From: Prevotella sp.
Lineage (GTDB): Bacteria > Bacteroidota > Bacteroidia > Bacteroidales > Bacteroidaceae
NCBI GenBank assembly: GCA_024690505.1
Contig: JAILPA010000178.1
Coordinates: 1 to 38,444, forward strand
Direction of reading: 5' to 3'
DNA: 38,444 nt
Part shown: in pieces, positions 31,099-38,444 of the stretch
How the letters are laid out: the number at the start of each line of letters is the position of its first letter
Position numbering within the stretch: position 1 is the stretch's first letter
Program-made: the position numbers and the translations under genes
Notes under the pieces: model-generated
Databases searched by the model: none
What the model saw: the letters and a program-made list of their open reading frames with translations, nothing else
What the model was told of the DNA's origin: nothing

Positions 31099-32664
31099 AT
31101 GAGAAAAATACTGCAGATTTCGCTTTTACTCTTTTCAGTGGTGCTGACATCGTGGGCCACCGACACCATCCACCTGCGGGGATGCAGAGTGGGGAAACCC
31201 AATCCCAATACCATCAGGCATCGGGCACCTCTGCTGGCAAATGGTGAAAACCCTTATATAGGCAACCGCCACCAGCTGGTAGTGCTGGCATCGTTTCAAG
31301 ATCAGGATTTCGCAGAAGACCGTGAGACCACGCTTCGCACATGGGACATGATCTTCAACGCCGAGAACTACAACGAGGATAGTTTTGTCGGCTCGGTTCA
31401 CGACTTCTTCCTGACGCAGAGCTACGGGATGTTCAACCTGACGTTCGACCCCGTGTTCGTAGAGCTGCCCGACAATCGTCACAAATACCGCAGCACAGCC
31501 ACCCACGACGAATATTCGCAATACATGGTAGACGACATCGTCGACGCATTGCAGACCTTGGACATCGACTGGGAGCAATACGACTGGGACGGTGATTCCT
31601 ATATAGACCAGCTGATGATCATCTATGCCGGCATGGGAATGAATGCCGGCGGCGGCAGCGAAAGCATCTGGCCTCACCAGTGGTGGCTCAGCCAGCACCT
31701 GAACATAGATACCGACGACCCTGACGACTATCGCGACTACCGCACGGTGACTGCTGGCGGCAAGGAGTATTACATAGACAGCTACTGCTGCGTACAGGAG
31801 TTCGTAAATAGCAAAAAAGTCAAGTCATCGTTCGGCACCATCTGTCATGAATATAGCCACTGCTTAGGGCTGCCCGACTTCTACTTCGCCAGCACATCAA
31901 TCCTCGGGGATTGGGATCTTATGGACAACGGCTCGTACAACGGACTGGGATTCCGTCCCTGCAACTATTCTGCACAAGAGCGCTGGCTCATGGGCTGGCT
32001 CACCCCCATAGAGCTCAGCACGCCGACCAGCATCGCACAGATGGCTGCCCTTTCCGACGAGCCTGCTGCTTACATCGTTCGTAACGATGCGGCAGAAGGG
32101 GAATACTACATCATCGAGAACCGACAGCAGAAGGGGTGGGACGAGAATCTGCCAGGCAGCGGCATACTGGTCTTCCACATCGATTACGACGAGGACGTCT
32201 GGAAAGGTTCTACTGAATATGTCAACACCAGCACCAGAAAGCGATATTCCATCTTCCCCGCCAACAACAAGACTTCAATCTCCAGCAGCAGCGGTTGGGC
32301 CTACCCATACATCGTTGCCGACAGTCATGGCAACGACTCGGTGGCCAACAACCAACTGACCGACACCTCAAAGCCTGCAGCAAAGCTGAATCAAGCAAAC
32401 ACAAAGGGAGAGATGGTGATGTCGAAACCTATCACGCAGATGTCGATAGACGACAACGGGCTGGCATCATTCCTATTTATGAACGGCGATGCCTCGGGGG
32501 TGGGTCTCACGCCTTGGACGGAACCATCAACAGGCAGGACGGCAAGCTCGGCTCTCGGAAACAGCCACACGCCCGCCTATCGCCTCGACGGCACGCCAGC
32601 CACGCCACGCAGCCGCGGCATCATCATCGTGGGCGGCAAAAAACAACTTATAAATGAGAAATGA
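31099..32664 (+). CDS. Secreted M6-family zinc metalloprotease (immune inhibitor A-like)
   Basis: 521 residues with signal peptide (1-20, ending SWA). The zinc site is HEYSHCLGLPDFY: H250, E251, H254 and D260 of the HExxHxxGxxD consensus, as in M6 peptidases. Upstream, FVGSVHDFFLTQSYGMFNLTFDP and YDWDGDSYIDQLMIIYAG are M6 hallmarks, the latter also a likely calcium-binding loop; GDWDLMDNGSYNGLG follows the zinc site. The C-terminal 29 residues carry AYRLDGTPATPRSRGIIIVG, nearly the same as the tag on the PAP2 phosphatase, which points to a shared export or anchoring route. M6 enzymes degrade host or dietary proteins; no specific target is evident. Its stop codon lies inside the terminator hairpin. 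Confidence 0.92.
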   Translation: MRKILQISLLLFSVVLTSWATDTIHLRGCRVGKPNPNTIRHRAPLLANGENPYIGNRHQLVVLASFQDQDFAEDRETTLRTWDMIFNAENYNEDSFVGSVHDFFLTQSYGMFNLTFDPVFVELPDNRHKYRSTATHDEYSQYMVDDIVDALQTLDIDWEQYDWDGDSYIDQLMIIYAGMGMNAGGGSESIWPHQWWLSQHLNIDTDDPDDYRDYRTVTAGGKEYYIDSYCCVQEFVNSKKVKSSFGTICHEYSHCLGLPDFYFASTSILGDWDLMDNGSYNGLGFRPCNYSAQERWLMGWLTPIELSTPTSIAQMAALSDEPAAYIVRNDAAEGEYYIIENRQQKGWDENLPGSGILVFHIDYDEDVWKGSTEYVNTSTRKRYSIFPANNKTSISSSSGWAYPYIVADSHGNDSVANNQLTDTSKPAAKLNQANTKGEMVMSKPITQMSIDDNGLASFLFMNGDASGVGLTPWTEPSTGRTASSALGNSHTPAYRLDGTPATPRSRGIIIVGGKKQLINEK

Positions 32665-32723
32665 GGAATGATGATTACTTTATGCCATGTGTGCCAGGAA
32701 ATCATCATTCCTCATTTCTCATT
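32653..32723. terminator. 24-bp perfect hairpin between convergent genes
   Basis: Arms at 32653-32676 and 32700-32723 are exact reverse complements (left arm starts AATGAGAAATGAGGAATGAT) around a 23-base loop. The left arm includes the last codons and TGA of the M6 protease gene; the right arm ends two bases before the stop of the opposite esterase gene. It can act on both strands. Confidence 0.7.
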
Positions 32724-32725
32724 CC

Positions 32726-33676
32726 TCATTTATTGTGCCTTTGCTCGTTGAGAAAACTCACCATCTTCTGCAAGTTCTCTTCGCTGTACATGCCCATGCC
32801 ATGCCCGCCCTCGGGAACGAAGGTGGCTATGGTCTTAACGCCGGCAGCCTTCAGCGTCTCGAAGAACTTGCGACCCTGACAGCAGGGCACCACATTGTCC
32901 TTCTCGCCGTGGAAGATGATGACGGGCGGGTCGTTCTTATCCACGTATGTGGTGGCACTGAGGCTCAGGTACTTGTCGGGGTCAGTGGCCAGCTTGGCGG
33001 CAAGGAGCACGTCCTCGGGACTGTTGTCGCCCATCGTCATGTGGTCGCCGCAGTCCATGGCAGTGAGGTCGATGGGGCCGCTCCAGTCGCAGGCAGCATT
33101 GACGGTGCTGGGCTGCGAGGTGTAGTTGCCTAAGTTGCCCTCCAAGTCGATGTTGACGCTGCCCACGGTCTCGCTCTTCGTGCCGCTGGTAGTGGCAGTA
33201 ATCGAGGCCAGGTGACCGCCGCTGGAGAAGCCGCTGGTGGCAATGAAGCTGGTGTCGAACTTATATTTCGCCGCCTCGCCGCGCACAAAGCGCACCACGG
33301 CACGGATGTCGTGAATCTGTGCCGGCCACTTGGCGTCCATGCTCGAACGGTGGTTGGGACACACCACGGCATAGCCTGCATCGAGCAGAGCCTTCACGAT
33401 AGTGCCCAGGTCGGCAGCGCCCTTGCTGCTGTTGCTGAACCACGCGCTACCATAGATATGGATGACCACGGGATAGCTGGCCTGCTCTTTCTTCGGCAGG
33501 TAGATGTCACACGTATGGTAGGCCTGGTCGTCACCGGCATAGTTCACGTCCTTCCACTGTTGTGAGGTCTCAAGATTGGCCTGCGGCATCTGGAAACCTC
33601 CAAAGCCGCCGGCGGGCTGCGCCGTGGCACAGACGGCCAGCGACGTCAAAGCGATTGATAGAAACAGTTTCTTCAT
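32726..33676 (-). CDS. Secreted alpha/beta-hydrolase esterase (feruloyl/acetyl xylan esterase-like)
   Basis: 316 residues, signal peptide 1-20 (ending CATAQ). The alpha/beta-hydrolase fold is shown by YPVVIHIYGSAWF (oxyanion region), the nucleophile elbow GFSSGGH (Ser151), HGEKDNVVP (Asp260) and GGHGMG (His292). The BD-FAE/lipase-like layout is common in Bacteroidota polysaccharide loci, where such enzymes remove feruloyl or acetyl groups from arabinoxylan. It is last in the GH10-esterase-esterase operon, 24 bases after the SGNH esterase stop, which supports a xylan substrate. The usual HGGG oxyanion motif is replaced by IYGS, a divergence also seen in some family members. A peptidase or lipase role is less likely from context. 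Confidence 0.82.
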   Translation of the reverse strand: MKKLFLSIALTSLAVCATAQPAGGFGGFQMPQANLETSQQWKDVNYAGDDQAYHTCDIYLPKKEQASYPVVIHIYGSAWFSNSSKGAADLGTIVKALLDAGYAVVCPNHRSSMDAKWPAQIHDIRAVVRFVRGEAAKYKFDTSFIATSGFSSGGHLASITATTSGTKSETVGSVNIDLEGNLGNYTSQPSTVNAACDWSGPIDLTAMDCGDHMTMGDNSPEDVLLAAKLATDPDKYLSLSATTYVDKNDPPVIIFHGEKDNVVPCCQGRKFFETLKAAGVKTIATFVPEGGHGMGMYSEENLQKMVSFLNEQRHNK

Positions 33677-33700
33677 AGTGCTCTTATGGTTTTATTGCTG

Positions 33701-35209
33701 TTATCTGACTATAATTTTCCGGCCGTTGCTGACGTAGATGCCCGGGCGCAGATGCGCGGCATCGACCCGGCGGCCGTCGAAGGTGTACACTTTGTTGTCC
33801 GTACTGCTCACCGAGACATTCCGCGTTGCATCGTGAATGCCGGTGGCGACATCGGCCAGCGTACAAAGGGTGAAGTAGGTGGGCTCGTCGTATTTTGCTG
33901 CATCGTTCGACTGCAGGAACTTGCCCGTGCCGACATTCTTGATGGAGAAGCCCTTGCCGTCGACATACTGTATCTCCCAGACAGCCCCCTTGGCAATGTC
34001 CTGACCGTTCTGGCTGTTCATGTTGCCGGAGATAAAGCAGCAGTCGCCCGTAACATTCTGCGAGTTCAGGTAGCCATTCCCGCCATTCACCTGATAATCT
34101 GCGCCATCGGGGGTGACGAGGCGAAGGCGAAAGCCGCCTGTGGTCTTCTGCAACTTAAAGAGATAGCCGGCGTTCGACTCCTTAAAAGCAGCCTTGAAGC
34201 CGTCGTAGGCCAAATGCTGTCCGTAGGTGCAATAGAACGCCTTGTTCTCCGCCTCGTTGACAATGGCAAAGGGCGTCGTCTTGATGTCGGTGAGCGCTGA
34301 GAAGCGGTCGCCGACGCCCAGGTTCGTCTGCGGTGTGACGGGCTCTGTTATCTCGGGGTCGATGTCGTACACCACCCTCAGCACCTGCTGGGCATAGCGC
34401 TGTCCGAGGATGCGGTAGCCCTGAGCCGAGAAGTGCCAGGGATCTAGCCCGTTGCCGGGTATGTCCTTGGCCGACACCACGTAAGCAGTAGGGATGACGG
34501 TGGGCAGGCGTCTCACCTGCACGTTATGACCGGCACAGCCGCCGCTATTTGCGCCCACACCCTCATATTCCACCTCGCCGGCGAAGAGGGGCACGTCGGC
34601 AGCCTGCAGGCCGAGGTCGGCAAGCATGTCGGTATAGATCTTGTTGACCATGCCCGGCCAGTTAGGATCGCCGCAGTTCGATTCGCCCTGATGGAGCAGG
34701 ATGCCCTTGATGACGCCCACCTGCTGTGCTTTCTTCGCCATGTCGATGAGGCGCCCGTAGGGATTGCCGCCGTAGTGGTTCTTGGCAATCTGAGCCCACC
34801 ACTCGTTGGGGTTCTGTTCCAGTTTCTGCTTGTACTTGTCCTTGTCGAACATCTCGATGGGACTGCCGCCCATGGCCACGGCGATGACCCCAATCTTGTG
34901 GTCGGGCAGATTGGCGACCATCGTACGGCCAAAGTAGTCGGAGGGGCCCAGCTTTCCTATAGGGCTGACGATGGGGCACTCGGCGGTGTACCAGTTGCCC
35001 AGCGTGCGCCTCGGGCTGGTGAAGTTGCATGTGGCCAGCATCTGGAAGCGGCTGTCCACGCCCACGTCCTGGCTTTCCCATTGTGCGTTTCCCTCCATGT
35101 TCGACTGTCCGAAACAGAGGTAGATGTGGAAGTTGGGATCCACTTCTGCTTGCGCCTTCGTGAGGCAGGCTACAAGGCCCAGGAGCATCACAAATAATGT
35201 TTTCTTCAT
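33701..35209 (-). CDS. SGNH esterase, CE6-like acetylxylan esterase with C-terminal module
   Basis: 502 residues: signal peptide (1-21, ending KAQA), SGNH/SASA catalytic domain (about 25-285), a beta-rich module (about 320-450) and the C-terminal tag (474-502). Catalytic blocks are CFGQSNMEG (Ser36), VAMGGSPIEMF, LLHQGESNCGDP and DPWHFSAQGY (Asp256, His259). CE6 enzymes deacetylate xylan and this layout matches them. The second module (YLFKLQKTTGGFRLRLV, FSIKNVGTGKFLQSND) looks like a ricin-type trefoil or similar binding fold; this is tentative. The tag reads VYTFDGRRVDAAHLRPGIYV, the closest in the window to a Por-type sorting tail. It lies between the modular GH10 gene (46-base gap) and the alpha/beta-hydrolase gene on one transcript. 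Confidence 0.87.
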   Translation of the reverse strand: MKKTLFVMLLGLVACLTKAQAEVDPNFHIYLCFGQSNMEGNAQWESQDVGVDSRFQMLATCNFTSPRRTLGNWYTAECPIVSPIGKLGPSDYFGRTMVANLPDHKIGVIAVAMGGSPIEMFDKDKYKQKLEQNPNEWWAQIAKNHYGGNPYGRLIDMAKKAQQVGVIKGILLHQGESNCGDPNWPGMVNKIYTDMLADLGLQAADVPLFAGEVEYEGVGANSGGCAGHNVQVRRLPTVIPTAYVVSAKDIPGNGLDPWHFSAQGYRILGQRYAQQVLRVVYDIDPEITEPVTPQTNLGVGDRFSALTDIKTTPFAIVNEAENKAFYCTYGQHLAYDGFKAAFKESNAGYLFKLQKTTGGFRLRLVTPDGADYQVNGGNGYLNSQNVTGDCCFISGNMNSQNGQDIAKGAVWEIQYVDGKGFSIKNVGTGKFLQSNDAAKYDEPTYFTLCTLADVATGIHDATRNVSVSSTDNKVYTFDGRRVDAAHLRPGIYVSNGRKIIVR

Positions 35210-35255
35210 AGCGATAGTGATAGTTGTTTCCTAAACGTCTTCTTCACGACGGCAG

Positions 35256-37841
35256 TTATTTCCTTAGTATTTTCTTGCCATTGATGATGACGATGCCGCG
35301 ATAGTCGTCGCCCACCTTTACGCCATAGAGGTTGTAGGCCACGCCGGGCTCGTAGTCGACAGTAGTGTGGTTGATGCCTGAGGACTGCGTGCACCGGAAC
35401 TCCACCTTGTCGATGTTGCACTGTGCGGTGTTGATGGTGAAGCGCAGTCGCTGCTGTCCGGCGGGCAGTTCCTTGCTCAGGTTGACCGTCACCACCTTGT
35501 AGGTATCCCAGTTGTTGCTTGCAGTCTGCGGCACGTTGACCTTGCCCAGGCTGGAGACAGTTCCTGTGCTTCCCACCAGTCCGATGGTGAATGCCGAGCC
35601 ACTGACGCCCGAGGACACGGTGGCGTCGATGGCATACTTGCCGGGATCGGTCACGTTGACGGTGTACTCCAGCCATTCGTTGGCAGCGGTATAGCCGATG
35701 ACGGTGCCTCCGTTGCCCTTCACCAGGTCTACGCCCTCGCCGTCGGTACGGTAGTTAGCATCGCCCTGGTTGTTGGCGTCGCTGTCGTGGAAGCTCAGGC
35801 CCTCTCCTCCCTTGTCGAAGTCTTCTGCCTCAATGATTCCCGGCAGGTTGATGGTCTTGTAGGGCGAGCGTTTTCCGTTGACCTTCATGGTGCGTGCTGT
35901 CGACCATTTCTCCTTGCCCTCTGCATCTGTGGCAATGGCGGTGATAGCGAACGAGCCCTTTTCTTTGGGTACGTAGGTGAAGGTGTAGGGAGCCTCGGTC
36001 ATGGTTTGTATCAGCAGGTTGTCGGCGAAGACCCTCACCTGACTGATGGTGCTGGTACTGGTCTTGGCATTGATAGTGACGGTGACTGAATCTTCCACTC
36101 CGATGACTGAAGGCTTGAACGTCATCACGCTGCACGTCATGCTCTTGTCCTCCTCATAGCGGCTAATGTTCAGCTTGTCGATATAGAATCCGCCCTTGTC
36201 AATAAGCAGAGTGAAGACGTGGCGGCCCGCCTTCAGCTCGGTCACGAAGCGCCCGTGCAGTGTCTGCCATTTCGTGGAGCCTCCAGTCCTAGGCACATTC
36301 ACGAACTCGGTGAGGAAGTTGAGGTTGTCGACGGTGTATTCTGCCAGGTGGAACATGCCGTTGGCGTTTGTTGATGCAACCGTGGCGTCAAACGAATACA
36401 GGCCGTCCTCCTTCACGTCGACGGTATAGTCCATCCAGGCTCCGTCCTTCGTTGCCGTGGTGATGCTGCGCGAGGCATTGCTGTAGGCCACGCCCGATGC
36501 GCCCTTGTCGTATTCGGTGAAGTTGATGGTACCAGGCAGCTCGGGTACAGTCTCCTTGTACGGTTCGTGCTTGGTCTTCGAGCTGACCACGTTGAAGCGG
36601 CCATAGCGCTCATAGGTAGAACCGTCGGTAGCTGTCACCACGGCCTTCGTGGTGTTCCATCCAGTCTTTGTCGGGGTGTATTCCACCACGTATGGGGCCT
36701 CGGTCATGGTCTCCACCAGGACGTCGTTCACGTATAGCTCCACCTTCTCGATGGTCTTCGTGGCCAGTCGGGCATGTACCTTGATAGGCAGCACGTCGCT
36801 GCTGCCGACCTTCAGCATAGCAGGACGGATGTAGATGGATGCCTCTTTCTTGGCACCGGGCAGGGGGCCTACGGCGTTCTTGGCGGCATCGGTCTCCATA
36901 TACTCCTTAATCCACGTCATGGCCGGACGCTCTGTGCCGTTCCTGTAGAGGCCCGAGTTGTCTACCCAGGTACGTCCGAGGACATATCCCCACAGGGTGA
37001 CGCCAGCGCAATAAGGGGCTTCCCACATCAGCGGCAGCACCTTCTGGTACTGGGCCTTCTGCTGTTCATCGTCGGCTTTGTCGATATCCAGCTCGGTGAT
37101 GAACATGGGCATCTTCAGGGCGTCCTGCTGCTTCTTCAGCACACTGCTCAGTTCGCCCGAGCTGATGTCGCCCAGTTCGTGCGACTGGTTGCCGTATGCA
37201 TCGATGGGGGCTCCGGCGTCGCGCAGAGTCTGAACCAGAGTGATGTAGTTGTCCACATCCCAGCGCAGCGAGTTGTAGTCGTTGTAGATCAGGATGGCAT
37301 CGGGCCAGCGCTCCGACGCCATCTCGAAGGCCTTGATCAGCCAGTCGTAGCCTGTCTTGCCACCGCCGCCCAGAGTCTCCTTCATCATGGGGTTGCCGGG
37401 CTGGTGAGTTCCCACCGCTTCGTTCACCACATCTATCATGGGAAGGGTGTTATACTTTGTCTTTACCTTGTTGAACCAATTGGTCATGGCAGCAAAGCGG
37501 TCCTTGGCCGACAGGCTTTCCAGCCAGCCAGGATACTGTGCTCCCCAAACCAATGCATGGAACTTGTAGGTGAAATTGTGGTTCTTGGCATAGTTGAATG
37601 CATTGTCAGCACCTCCCCAGTTAAACGAACCGCGTGTGCCCTCGACCGAGGACCACTTCGACTCGTTCTCGCAGGTAATCTGGTTCCACAGCTTGTAGTA
37701 GGCAGGAACGCCGCCTCCGGCATCCACGCTGTAACCAGTAGTGATGTTTCCCAGGAACTTGTTGGGGTTGCTCGAAATCTGGGCTCCGGCGCAAAGCGGC
37801 AGCACGGCTGCGAGGGCCCATGTAAGAATGCGTTTTTTCAT
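35256..37841 (-). CDS. Modular endo-xylanase: GH10 with Ig-like domains and CBM6-like modules
   Basis: 861 residues: signal peptide (1-20, ending CAGA), GH10 barrel (about 25-335) with acid/base E141 in IDVVNEAV and nucleophile E250 in FITELDID, then an Ig-like domain (about 345-435), a CBM6-like module (about 440-565), a second Ig-like domain (about 570-665), a second CBM6-like module (about 670-805, with IEAEDFDKGGEGLSFHD and WLEYTVNV) and a C-terminal tag (about 835-861, VAYNLYGVKVGDDYRGIVII). The two Ig-like domains share LVETMTEAPYVVEYTP and LIQTMTEAPYTFTYVP, so the Ig-CBM pair is an internal duplication. The modules suit binding to insoluble xylan outside the cell, complementing the bare GH10 enzyme at 22881. 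It heads an operon with two esterases. Confidence 0.94.
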   Translation of the reverse strand: MKKRILTWALAAVLPLCAGAQISSNPNKFLGNITTGYSVDAGGGVPAYYKLWNQITCENESKWSSVEGTRGSFNWGGADNAFNYAKNHNFTYKFHALVWGAQYPGWLESLSAKDRFAAMTNWFNKVKTKYNTLPMIDVVNEAVGTHQPGNPMMKETLGGGGKTGYDWLIKAFEMASERWPDAILIYNDYNSLRWDVDNYITLVQTLRDAGAPIDAYGNQSHELGDISSGELSSVLKKQQDALKMPMFITELDIDKADDEQQKAQYQKVLPLMWEAPYCAGVTLWGYVLGRTWVDNSGLYRNGTERPAMTWIKEYMETDAAKNAVGPLPGAKKEASIYIRPAMLKVGSSDVLPIKVHARLATKTIEKVELYVNDVLVETMTEAPYVVEYTPTKTGWNTTKAVVTATDGSTYERYGRFNVVSSKTKHEPYKETVPELPGTINFTEYDKGASGVAYSNASRSITTATKDGAWMDYTVDVKEDGLYSFDATVASTNANGMFHLAEYTVDNLNFLTEFVNVPRTGGSTKWQTLHGRFVTELKAGRHVFTLLIDKGGFYIDKLNISRYEEDKSMTCSVMTFKPSVIGVEDSVTVTINAKTSTSTISQVRVFADNLLIQTMTEAPYTFTYVPKEKGSFAITAIATDAEGKEKWSTARTMKVNGKRSPYKTINLPGIIEAEDFDKGGEGLSFHDSDANNQGDANYRTDGEGVDLVKGNGGTVIGYTAANEWLEYTVNVTDPGKYAIDATVSSGVSGSAFTIGLVGSTGTVSSLGKVNVPQTASNNWDTYKVVTVNLSKELPAGQQRLRFTINTAQCNIDKVEFRCTQSSGINHTTVDYEPGVAYNLYGVKVGDDYRGIVIINGKKILRK

Positions 37842-37873
37842 ATCGTATGATTGCTATATTTATAAAATGGCTG

Positions 37874-37905
37874 CAAATTTACGAAAAAACGCCCTGAACC
37901 GCAAT
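37874..37905 (-). promoter_or_regulatory. -33/-7 promoter of the modular GH10 operon
   Basis: On the - strand: ATTG (37902-37905, one mismatch to TTTG), 20 bases, TAAATTTG (37874-37881), 33 bases before the ATG. Confidence 0.6.
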
Positions 37906-37962
37906 TGCCTTTGTTTCATAAGTTTTTCAATATGGTTCTTACCCTTCCTGCAATGCTGTTTG

Positions 37963-38016
37963 GCAACGTATTTGCAACTATGGCTGTCCGCAACGTATTT
38001 ACAACCATATACGTCC
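37963..38016. repeat. Two tandem 27-bp direct repeats upstream of the modular GH10 promoter
   Basis: Units start GCAACGTATTT at 37963 and 37990 and agree at about 20 of 27 positions, ending GTCC. They lie about 60-110 bases upstream of the -33 box, a position where an activator such as a hybrid two-component regulator could bind. Confidence 0.6.
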
Positions 38017-38022
38017 CGCCAA

Positions 38023-38222
38023 ACAATGCAACAGCCTGATTGAGAACGAAAGAATGTAAACAAAATTCAAACTCACAAAAAGAGCCATTCAACAGGACTT
38101 TTGGAAAAGCACCGCTTTGAGGGTGGAAAAGGACAGCTTTTTGCCCCTCAAAGCGGTGCTTTTCCGTCCTCAAAGCGATGCTTCTCTTTTCGCAAAAATA
38201 TCCATGTAAAGAAAATTCACAA
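38023..38222. repeat. Family A intergenic palindromic repeat, copy 3 (inverted)
   Basis: Reverse orientation relative to copies 1 and 2. It has the best stem: a 21-base arm (38103-38123, starting GGAAAAGCACCGCTTTGAGG) and its exact reverse complement (38145-38165). The interval to 38334 holds no gene that I can see. Confidence 0.85.
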
Positions 38223-38334
38223 CCACTTCCGGTCTTACAAGGCCACAACCCGACCAAGCCCGTCGGTTGCGCGTTCCTTCTAATTTAATTCAAGTTTTGC
38301 AAGCTCCAAACTACCCCAAAGAATGATTTAATTA

Positions 38335-38444
38335 CTGACCCCACCCCTGCCCCTCCCCTACGATGGGAGGGGAGTGCCATGCGGGGGGGGGCGCCATGCG
38401 GCTTGCTATCAAGCAAACAGGGCGGTAGCCGCTCCCCTCCCATC
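38335..38444. repeat. G/C-rich element related to the 6281-6444 element, cut by the window end
   Basis: It begins CTGACCCCACCCCTGCCCCT, nearly the left terminal repeat of the 164-bp element, then CCCTACGATGGGAGGGG. A GCCATGCGG motif occurs twice (38377 and 38392 region). The right end is outside the window. Confidence 0.55.

Noticed and set aside
37741..38257. Short ORFs on both strands in the right-end intergenic region
   Set aside because: They run through the GH10 promoter, the 27-bp repeats and the family A palindrome; their peptides (such as EKHRFEG-like) are translations of the repeat.

Overview
The window is a stretch of chromosome from a Bacteroidota bacterium, most like Prevotella or Segatella from a gut or rumen. 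The evidence is a SusD-type outer-membrane protein, a dense set of secreted glycoside hydrolases and esterases, and genes with no obvious Shine-Dalgarno sequences. The promoters also match the Bacteroidota -33/-7 pattern (TTTG, about 20 bases, TAnnTTTG). Coding DNA is GC-rich and intergenic DNA is AT-rich. No plasmid, phage, integrase or CRISPR gene is visible. All calls come from reading the sequence; no search was run.

Layout, left to right. (1) 1-7035, + strand: the 3' end of a susD gene and its terminator, then a translationally coupled pair (beta-propeller/DUF362 protein and GH2 glycosidase), then a small cupin lipoprotein. (2) 7523-12864, + strand: a UGSC-family protein, a duplicated PAP2-type acid phosphatase and a GH30 glycosidase. 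(3) 12893-17363, - strand: a second GH2 enzyme followed 3 bases later by a histidine-type (MINPP-like) phosphatase, with tRNA-Pro(CGG) upstream. (4) 17500-19568, + strand: a CE8 pectinesterase and a small cysteine-containing protein. (5) 19949-25390, - strand: a compact xylan operon read as sugar:cation symporter, GH10 xylanase, GH43 xylosidase/arabinofuranosidase and GH67 alpha-glucuronidase. Divergent from it is a + strand pair, an SGNH (CE20-like) acetylesterase coupled to an NhaC Na+/H+ antiporter. (6) 29186-32664: a stand-alone DUF362 protein (-) and an M6 metalloprotease (+). (7) 32726-37841, - strand: a second xylan operon of large GH10 xylanase with carbohydrate-binding modules, SGNH/CE6-like esterase and alpha/beta-hydrolase esterase.

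How the genes fit together: the right half is a xylan-degradation island. The modular GH10 enzyme and its esterase partners would cut and de-esterify xylan outside the cell or in the periplasm. The second GH10, GH67 and GH43 would take the oligosaccharides to xylose, arabinose and glucuronate, and the symporter would import the products. The left half targets other polysaccharides (GH2, CE8) and phosphate esters (PAP2, MINPP).

The most unusual material is non-coding or modular: three copies of a roughly 200-bp palindromic intergenic repeat; a 164-bp element with perfect 20-bp terminal inverted repeats inserted in a duplicated promoter/leader; 33-bp units of that element lying in frame inside a GH2 gene; an eight-unit 22-bp tandem repeat in an esterase 5' leader; an array of consecutive palindromes beside the xylan operon; a duplicated phosphatase whose first copy has lost a signature arginine; and a short C-terminal tag shared by six unrelated secreted proteins.
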